A DNA stretch of 64,000 nt from contig NZ_CACXNW010000006.1 of assembly GCF_902769175.1 (NCBI RefSeq), forward strand, positions 1 to 64,000. Reading direction: 5' to 3'. Position 1 is the first letter of the stretch. The number at the start of each line of letters is the position of its first letter. Origin of the DNA: an uncultured Methanobrevibacter sp. GTDB lineage: Archaea > Methanobacteriota > Methanobacteria > Methanobacteriales > Methanobacteriaceae. Of the stretch, positions 58,099 to 64,000 are shown one piece after another. The notes under the pieces are model-generated. The model worked only from the letters and a program-made list of their open reading frames with translations, was not told the origin of the DNA and ran no database searches. Made by a program: the position numbers and the translations under genes.

Positions 58099-58130
58099 AG
58101 AGTTTTAATTAAACTCTTTTTTTCTTTTTT
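58099..58130 (+). terminator. Hairpin terminator of the Ig-repeat gene
   Basis: AGAGTTTTAATTAAACTCT (58100-58118) forms a near-perfect stem just after the stop codon, followed by a long T tract. Confidence 0.75.
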
Positions 58131-58331
58131 TTTAATTAGTCTGTATCTTTTTCTAATCCAGTTTATTCTAAAATATTGGTTTATTATTTATAGGAAATCT
58201 TGTTTTGATTGATTTTTTCTAAAATCTTAGTTTTTTTTATTTTAAGCAATTACCTTATTTTATTTAATATTTTTTTCTAAAAATATCTATTTTGTTAAAA
58301 AAAAGTTTATTTTTTCTATACAATTGGCTAT

Positions 58332-58366
58332 GCAAGTAAGTACTTGCATGCAAGCATGCTTATATA
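58332..58366 (+). promoter_or_regulatory. Promoter of the Asp-rich secreted protein gene
   Basis: GCAAGTAAGTACTTGC at 58332-58347, then CTTATATA from 58359 with the standard gap; further GCATGC symmetry extends on the 3' side. Confidence 0.7.
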
Positions 58367-58407
58367 TGATGCATTTCAAAAATTTAGATGTAATTGAAGT
58401 TGATTTT

Positions 58408-59488
58408 ATGAAACGTTTGAATTTATTGTTAATCAGTGTTATAATTATTTTCATTTATTGTTTAGCACCTGCATGTGCTGCAGAGTTAAACCTTGGAAAT
58501 GATCATTCTATAGATGGGAGTTCTATAGACGATGCTATACCTATAGATGGGAGTTCTATAGATGATGCTATACCTATTGATGGGAGTTCTATAGATGATG
58601 CTACCTATTGATGATGGTTCTAAAGGGGACATTCCTACTCCAGATGAGTCTAAAGGTGATGTTTCTGATTCTGATGTTTCTGATAATGATAATTCTATAG
58701 ATGATGTTCCTATTGATGAAGATGATGACCTTCCTGTAATTGATGGTAATGCATTTGACGGTGACAGTGACATGGATGATCCTAATTATGTCCCTGATAT
58801 ACCTATAGAAGGGGATTCCCATGATTATATTATTCCTATTCATAATGAAGATTCTTATGATGCAAAGGAAAATAGTGTTGTTATCATTGACAATACTGAC
58901 AAGAATTCCTATAATAATGGCGATAAAGATCAAGAAGTTTCAATAGATTCAAGTATTGATGCGGATATTACTTCTAATGTTCAGGAAAATATTGATTGCA
59001 TTGGCGATGATTCTACCCTAATCGATGATATCCAATTAAATCTATCATTGGATGTTTATGGAGTTCAAGAGGAAGAGGATTATGATGCTACAAGCCCATT
59101 GGATCATGTTAAAAACTATAACAAAAGGGGATATCAACTTTTGACCATTAGAAATAATACAGACATAGAATACTTTAACGATGAATTATTCAAATCAAAC
59201 AACTCAATTTATGAAATAAGAAAAACTATAGATTTAAAGAACCTTAATTTAAGTTATAAGGTTCCGGATAAAAATGATCGGCCATCATTGCAGATCCGGA
59301 CATTTGAACCTCAAAATAACTTATTAAGCGTTTATTTAAACAATACTCTTTTTATAGACCTTGAAGATATTAGGGAAGCTAATGCAAATGAATCTTTCAC
59401 TGAAGGTCTTTCTGCTATGGAAAACCCTGTTCCTACTTTTTTCAGTGAAAAAACAATTCTTTTTGAAATAGCTCATGTTTTTACATAA
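58408..59488 (+). pseudogene. Asp-rich secreted protein with tandem IDGSSIDDAIP repeats (frameshifted)
   Basis: The ATG at 58408 follows GAAGTTGATT, as in neighbours. The signal peptide (LNLLLISVIIIFIYCLAPAC, then AAELN) leads to three 33-bp units IDGSSIDDAIP. In the third unit GCTATACC is reduced to GCTACC, a 2-nt loss that ends the frame at 58611. The adjacent frame (58595-59488) continues as PIDDGSKGDIPTPDESKGD and about 100 highly acidic residues. It then has a more ordered tail (NKRGYQLLTIRNNTDIEYFN...) that may begin a beta-strand domain. The protein stops at 59488 without repeats or anchor, so its 3' end may also be lost. The acidic part could bind cations or act as a stalk. I do not recognise a family. 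Confidence 0.65.
58505..58606 (+). repeat. Three 33-bp in-frame tandem units
   Basis: The unit encoding IDGSSIDDAIP is repeated three times; the third copy has lost two bases and breaks the frame. Confidence 0.85.
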
Positions 59489-59894
59489 AATGCTTTTTGA
59501 AAAAAGAGTGGAAAATTTATTTTCGTTTTGAAAATGATTTTTCATTGATTTTTCAAGTAATTTTTACTTGACAATTTTAGCTTTTCAAGCGTATTTCCTT
59601 TGCTTGATGATTTTAGCTTTTAAAAATTGATTTTTATTCAAGTATTAATTATTTGGGAATTTTAGCTTTTCAAGTTAATTTCTTGCTTGACAATTTTAGC
59701 ATTTTAAAATGAATAAGTTCAAGTATTTCTTTTACTTGATTATATCATTTGAACACTGAATTTATCAGGTTTTTTAACTTGATTAGTTAGCATATAAACG
59801 TAAAAGCATTAATTAATTCAAGTATATTCTTTTATTTGATTAATTAGCATTTTATAATTAAAAACATTAATTAAGAATATTTCGAGGTGATTTT
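59489..59894. other. Intergenic region with cttgacaattttagc repeats
   Basis: From about 59545 to 59790 the phrases cttgacaattttagc and ttttcaagt alternate in five to six degenerate units of 45-60 bp. No gene is seen. GAGGTGA at about 59884 is the ribosome-binding site of the next gene. Confidence 0.65.
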
Positions 59895-60146
59895 ATGATA
59901 GATCATTTAATCAAAATTGTTGCAGTATTTTTCACTGTAATCTTTTGCTTATCTTTTTTAGCATCAGTTGACATGCATCAGGAAAATATTTTGCACAGTC
60001 AGAAAAAGGCCGTTGAATTTGTTGATAATGGCCTTAGCACCATATCTAGGAATTTAGATCTAGTTGGCTTAAAATGTGCTGAATTTTTGAAATGTTGCTT
60101 TAGGCTTTACCCAAAAACGATGGGGAGGAGATTATGGATCTTTTAA
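59895..60146 (+). CDS. Small membrane-anchored protein of unknown function
   Basis: An 83-residue protein starting at ATG 59895 behind GAGGTGA. One N-terminal hydrophobic segment (IKIVAVFFTVIFCLSFLASV) acts as signal anchor or signal peptide; the rest is amphipathic with three Cys (CAEFLKCCF). Its last codons hold the very strong GGGGAGGAG site of the next small ORF (60134), which overlaps it by 13 nt, so the two are translationally coupled. The pair lies just upstream of thiL but is separated from it by a terminator. No homologue is recognised. Confidence 0.6.
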   Translation: MIDHLIKIVAVFFTVIFCLSFLASVDMHQENILHSQKKAVEFVDNGLSTISRNLDLVGLKCAEFLKCCFRLYPKTMGRRLWIF

Positions 60147-60408
60147 CTTCCCAAAAATTTATTGTATTGTTCCTGGCTTTATTACTTATATTTCAGTTTT
60201 CAATCGATATTTATATAAGTGAGATTTGCCCTAAGGACACTATCCAAAGTAAGAATACAACAAACATCATTGGCATTCACCCATAGGTAGTCGTAATGGC
60301 ATTTATGGAGTAAATAGCAGTGATCATCCAAATGTTCCTATTGGTCAAATGGTCTGTACAGATTTACGAAATTCAGTTCATAAGCTGATGGCAGTAAGGC
60401 ATTTTTAA
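60134..60408 (+). pseudogene. Second small membrane protein, overlapping the first and frameshifted
   Basis: The ATG at 60134 lies 4 nt after GGGGAGGAG. The product begins with a hydrophobic segment (KFIVLFLALLLIFQFSIDIY) and stops at TAG 60284-60286 after 50 residues. The +1 neighbouring frame continues plausibly as IGSRNGIYGVNSSDHPNVP...LMAVRHF to TAA 60406-60408, suggesting a 1-nt deletion near CACCCATAGG and an original length of about 92 residues. Alternatively the 50-residue form is real and the rest noncoding. No family is recognised. It is coupled to the 59895 gene. Confidence 0.5.
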
Positions 60409-60457
60409 TCTAGTTGCTGCTCGTAAATAATAGATTTGATATAAAAACTTTATAATT

Positions 60458-60490
60458 GCCCCTTTTTAAGGGGCTTCTTTTTTATTTTTT
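60458..60490 (+). terminator. GC-rich hairpin terminator before the thiL region
   Basis: GCCCC, a 7-nt loop and GGGGC (60458-60474) followed by TTCTTTTTTATTTTTT. The GC stem stands out in this AT-rich sequence. Confidence 0.85.
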
Positions 60491-60620
60491 AATCCATTGA
60501 TTTTTATCAATACTTTTCCATTAATAATGCTTTTCGTATTGTAAATTTTAATTATGAATATTGTAAGGCTTTTGTATATTTTTAATCAATATTTTTTTAT
60601 ATCTATTTTCCAATTAGCTA

Positions 60621-60765
60621 TTTTTCTATTAAGAATATTATTTTTACTAAATTGATTTGCAAGTTTTTATTTTTCTATTAAGAATATTATTTTTACTAAA
60701 TTGATTTGCAAGTTTTTAATCAGTTATTTTTTTTATTAAGAATATTATTTATACTAAATAAAACA
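60621..60765. repeat. Three copies of a 49-bp AT-rich unit upstream of thiL
   Basis: tttttctattaagaatatta followed by tttttactaaattgatttgc begins at 60621 and 60670, with a diverged third copy near 60726. They occupy the promoter region of thiL. Confidence 0.8.
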
Positions 60766-60776
60766 AATAATTTCAT

Positions 60777-61910
60777 ATGAAATCAAGCCAAATGAAAGTC
60801 TCTGACCTTGGTGAGAAAGGCATTATAGAAAGAATAATAGAAAGGTCTAAACTCTGCTCACAATCCAATATGGACTTAAGCAATTTTGCCACATCAATAG
60901 GAGACGATTCTGCACTAACAAACATCACTATGGATGAAAACAGCTATTTAGTCTCATCAACAGATATGCTTATCGAACACAGCCATTTTCCATATGGCAT
61001 GACTTATTTTCAGATGGGATATAAGGCCGTAGTAGTTAATGTAAGCGATTTAGCCAGCATGGGTGCAGACAATATTGGATTCTTGCTTAACATAGCCATT
61101 CCAAAGGACACATTATTGGATGACTTTGATGAATTGATCTGTGGAGTCATAAAGGCTTGTGATGAATATGACATTCCCCTTATAGGTGGAGATACAAACC
61201 AAGCTGGTGAAATAATAATTTCAGGAACAGCTATTGGACAAGTTGACAAAGACAAAGCTTTAATGAAATACGGATTCCAAACAGGAGATTTGGTTTGCAT
61301 CAGTGAAGAGCTTGGTCTTGCAGCACTTGGATTTGAATTGCTGAACCTGAAAAAGCAGCTTACAAACAACCTATTTGAAAATGTTGATTTGGAAAAAAAG
61401 CTAAAGGCAGCTTATGAAATAGATTCAAGTCTTTGTGAAATGGCTATTTTCAAGGCATTAAAGCCAGAGGCAAGATATCTTGAAGGCCATATATTAAGGG
61501 ACCATAATACAAAAGACAACAGACTTACTGCAACTGACATCACAGACGGTTTGGCAAGCGAGTTTTATGAAATAATCAATTCAGATAAAAAGTTCACATA
61601 TTCTTCAAGTGAAAATTTGAATGACAATTATAAAAAGGGAATAAGAATCTATGAGGACAAGCTTCCAGTTGAAGAAGAATACAAAGAGATAGCAGATGCC
61701 TTAGGGCTTGATTACCTTGATTTGTTTCTCCATGTAGGAGAGGATTTTGAGTTCCTATTCACCATAAACAAGGAATTGAAGAATCAATTGTCAGATGATA
61801 TGAACTTTTACATCATCGGTGAAATCATTGAAAAAAATACACTTGAAATAGTACTCTCCAATGGTGATATAAAAAATATAAGTTCAGAGGGTTATCAACA
61901 TCTTAAATAG
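60777..61910 (+). CDS. thiL: Thiamine-monophosphate kinase
   Basis: A 377-residue ThiL, which phosphorylates thiamine monophosphate with ATP to thiamine diphosphate. Family features: DLGEKGIIERI at the N-terminus, GDDSA (usually GDDAA) near residue 44, SSTDMLIEHSHFP with a metal-binding Asp, KAVVVNVSDLASMGA, IPLIGGDTN, ATDITDGLASE in the C-terminal domain and VGEDFEFLFT near the end. An internal ATG at 60792 gives a start closer to most family members; neither start has a clear ribosome-binding site. The acidic/charged insertion around residues 250-310 is somewhat longer than usual. It ends with TAG, 80 bp before the radical SAM gene. The frame is intact, as expected for an essential cofactor gene. 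Confidence 0.93.
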   Translation: MKSSQMKVSDLGEKGIIERIIERSKLCSQSNMDLSNFATSIGDDSALTNITMDENSYLVSSTDMLIEHSHFPYGMTYFQMGYKAVVVNVSDLASMGADNIGFLLNIAIPKDTLLDDFDELICGVIKACDEYDIPLIGGDTNQAGEIIISGTAIGQVDKDKALMKYGFQTGDLVCISEELGLAALGFELLNLKKQLTNNLFENVDLEKKLKAAYEIDSSLCEMAIFKALKPEARYLEGHILRDHNTKDNRLTATDITDGLASEFYEIINSDKKFTYSSSENLNDNYKKGIRIYEDKLPVEEEYKEIADALGLDYLDLFLHVGEDFEFLFTINKELKNQLSDDMNFYIIGEIIEKNTLEIVLSNGDIKNISSEGYQHLK

Positions 61911-61989
61911 ATTTGATAAAGTTTTTTTACAATAAATGAAATAATGTTAGTCATTTAGAATTATTATACTGTTAAAATAGGTGTTTTTA

Positions 61990-63162
61990 ATGTTGCATGA
62001 ATCAAAGTTCTATGATAAATTATATGAAGATGAAGATCTTGATATGAATGATAATTCAACATCAAAAAGGATGGTTCAATGCTATTTATGTGGAAAGAAC
62101 TGTAAAATAGTTAACAATAGCTATGGATTCTGCAATACTCAAAAAAACATCGATGGTAAGTTATATTCCTGTAACTATCATAGAATTGCATCATATCACA
62201 CAGATCCTATTGAGAAAAAGCCTCTTTATCACTTTTTGCCAGGCTCATCAACATACTCGATTGGTGGTTTTGGATGTAATTTTTCATGTTTGAACTGTCA
62301 GAACTATATGTTGTCAATGAATTCTTATAATAAATATTGAGAAAAAGCCTCTTTATCACTTTTTGCCAGGCTCATCAACATACTCGATTGGTGGTTTTGG
62401 ATGTAATTTTTCATGTTTGAACTGTCAGAATATATGTTGTCAATGAATTCTTATAATAAATTTAACTCAACTAAAATACTGCCAGAAACCATTGTTAAAA
62501 ATGCTATTAATGATAATTGCCTATCGATTTCTTGAACCTATAATGAACCTACCTTATACTTTGACTTCGCACGAGAAACTTCTTTGATTGCACATGAGAA
62601 AAATCTTAAGAATGTTTATGTCAGCAATGGTTTTATGACTAACGAATCATTAAGGGAAACATTAAGGTTTATTGATGCATTCAACATTGACTTGAAATTT
62701 TTCGATGATGAATTGTATAGGAAAATATGTGGAGGCAGATTGGATATTGTACTTTATAACCTAAAGACAATTTATGAAAGCAATTCCCATTTGGAAATAA
62801 CTACCCTTTTGATAAATGACTTAAATACTGATGAAGGCCACATTAGAAATATTTGCAGATTTGTTTTAGATGAATTAGGTCCTGAAGTTCCTATTCACTT
62901 TTCAAGGTTTTTCCCAATGTATAAGATGGAGGATAAAAGTCCAACCAATATTGATTATCTCTTAAGAGCTAAGGAAATAGCTATTGATATGGGAATTGAA
63001 TATGTTTATTTGGGAAACACGCCTGCAGACAATAACAGCTATTGCCCTAATTGCGGTGAGCTTCTAATAGCAAGGGAAAGATACTGCAATAGGGATAAAA
63101 ATAGAATAAAGGATGGCCATTGTGCTAATTGTGGCCGTAAGTTGAATTTTGTTTTAGAATAA
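61990..63162 (+). pseudogene. amrS: AmmeMemoRadiSam-type radical SAM enzyme, multiply disrupted
   Basis: The ATG at 61990 follows AGGTG. The protein resembles the radical SAM member of the AmmeMemoRadiSam system (COG1180, PflA-like). Features: an N-terminal Cys cluster (CYLCGKNC), [19 protein letters not shown] with the cluster motif C-x3-C-x2-C (CNFSCLNC), the S-[W]-TYNEPTLYFDFA block, and a C-terminal zinc-ribbon pair (CPNCGELLI...CANCGRKL). Lesions: a 127-bp tandem duplication (62208-62461) covering the cluster motif and creating a stop; a 1-nt deletion in its second copy; and TGA at 62533-62535 in place of the Trp of SWTYNEPT. The final open piece is 62584-63162. A 42-bp segment at the 3' end is also duplicated. 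Clearly inactive as read. Confidence 0.85.
62208..62461 (+). repeat. 127-bp tandem duplication in the radical SAM gene
   Basis: Copies begin at 62208 and 62335 and differ by one missing base in the second (cagaactatatg versus cagaatatatg). The copy boundary generates the in-frame stop at 62340. Confidence 0.9.
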
Positions 63163-63214
63163 GGTTAGCTATTGTGCTAATTGTGGCCGTAAGTTGAATT
63201 TTGTTTTAGAATAA
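63121..63214 (+). repeat. Duplicated 42-bp 3' end of the radical SAM gene
   Basis: The last 42 bp including the TAA stop (63121-63162) recur at 63173-63214, a 52-bp period. The second copy lies outside the reading frame. Confidence 0.9.
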
Positions 63215-63332
63215 TGATTTTCATCGATAGAATTATTCTAAATATTCTTTTAGAAAAAAAATAATTGATAGTTAATAACTATCATTTTTTACTTTTTTTG
63301 ATTAACAATTTTTTTGGGGATATGGAAAATCT

Positions 63333-63998
63333 TTAAGCTCCAGAGACCTTTTCTACATATGGTATTTTGCTCATGATCCAAATTATTCCCCAGCTTGTAA
63401 AGATAACCAATACTATCAATAATGAAGACCATTTGATTGGATTATGATTTGCTATGTCTATTGAGTGGAATATGATATCCTTATAGAACATGTATACCAA
63501 TGGATGGATGAAGTAAATTCCAAAGCTGCATCTGCTTAGGGAATTGATCAGTTCCCCTAATTTTCCATTTCTTATTTTCATGAATAGGGAATTCTCATTT
63601 TCATTATATGATTCCTCAAAGTATCTGAATGATAGGAATATGCTTGAAGACATCAATAATGTTAGAATGCCAAAATAATTTACTGATACAAACTTGTTTG
63701 CCTCAGCGCATAATCCTGTTGCATATACAAGGAAGTAAATGTATAGTACTGCAAACAGTGCAGTTGAAATAATGAACAGTGCCTTATTGGATAGCTTTAG
63801 CTTATTGGAAAAGTCTGTTTTTGCCAAATAGTATCCTAATATTCCATATCCTGCAAAGGATATGTAGTAAGGTATGAAGTTCTTGTAAGGGCTTAATTTT
63901 ATTAGGTCAAATGGAAGGGCTACTAAACAGTATATTGTAAATACTATTACTAGTATGTCTATTATTCTTTTCCTTTGATTCTCATTGAAATGATACAA
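63333..63998 (-). CDS. Acyltransferase 3 family membrane protein, C-terminal part (continues beyond window)
   Basis: This minus-strand frame encodes about six hydrophobic segments and the C-terminal features of acyltransferase 3 (OafA/WecH-like) proteins: FAGYGILGYYLAKTDF, LSRCSFGIYFIHPLVYMFY and a final segment LLIVLVIFTSWGIIWIMSKIPYVEK. The N-terminal catalytic His region lies outside the right edge, so the Met at 63998 is probably internal. Such enzymes O-acetylate sugars at the membrane. The visible part is intact, unlike the acyltransferase at 3444. It converges on the radical SAM pseudogene. Confidence 0.8.
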   Translation of the reverse strand: MYHFNENQRKRIIDILVIVFTIYCLVALPFDLIKLSPYKNFIPYYISFAGYGILGYYLAKTDFSNKLKLSNKALFIISTALFAVLYIYFLVYATGLCAEANKFVSVNYFGILTLLMSSSIFLSFRYFEESYNENENSLFMKIRNGKLGELINSLSRCSFGIYFIHPLVYMFYKDIIFHSIDIANHNPIKWSSLLIVLVIFTSWGIIWIMSKIPYVEKVSGA

Positions 63999-64000
63999 TA

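Noticed and set aside
1-64000. rRNA or tRNA genes
   Set aside because: No stretch with the GC content or conserved loops of rRNA or tRNA stood out; a covariance-model scan would be needed to exclude a tRNA.

Overview
The window looks like a low-GC euryarchaeon of the genus Methanobrevibacter (Methanobacteriales), probably from the rumen or gut. This rests on strong A+T bias, archaeal TATA-box promoters, a CTP-dependent riboflavin kinase (RibK), ThiL, several very large beta-helix adhesin-like proteins (ALPs), and a giant nonribosomal peptide synthetase (NRPS), a gene type already known from M. ruminantium M1. Genus and species are inference; no rRNA or tRNA gene was seen.

Layout. 1-5.9 kb: the tail of a transposase-like ORF, a small zinc-ribbon membrane protein, a MarR regulator, a GlgC-like nucleotidyltransferase, a broken acyltransferase and an FkbM methyltransferase. 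5.9-23.5 kb: one intact 5,873-residue NRPS, read as (half C)-A-T-C-A-T-C-A-T-E-C-A-T-C-A-T-C-T. A convergent MATE exporter at 23.7-25.1 kb could carry the product. 25-37.4 kb: four related cassettes encoding small secreted proteins with helix-turn-helix-like C-terminal repeats. Each has the same promoter element and the same GAAA-loop terminator. Between them lie a zinc-ribbon/repeat protein, a broken Rpn-type nuclease and an ALP carrying a papain-family peptidase. 38-45 kb: a coiled-coil protein, two membrane EF-hand/zinc-ribbon paralogues, RibK, a glycosyltransferase and a purine/xanthine-type permease. 45.5-59.5 kb: surface proteins (three beta-helix ALPs or fragments, an Ig-repeat/peptidoglycan-binding-like protein, an Asp-rich secreted protein). 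59.9-64 kb: two small membrane proteins, ThiL, a broken AmmeMemoRadiSam-type radical SAM gene and a second acyltransferase running off the edge.

Two themes cross the window. First, ten sites share an inverted-repeat element, consensus GCAAGTAAGYACTTRC, always 11 bp upstream of a TATA box. Eight precede genes for secreted or surface proteins and two are orphans. This looks like a surface-protein regulon with an upstream activator site. Second, more than ten genes carry 1-2 nt indels, in-frame stops (some replacing conserved Trp by TGA) or short tandem duplications, while the 17.6-kb NRPS frame is unbroken. That points to selection on the NRPS, and to either a decaying accessory genome or an error-prone assembly elsewhere.
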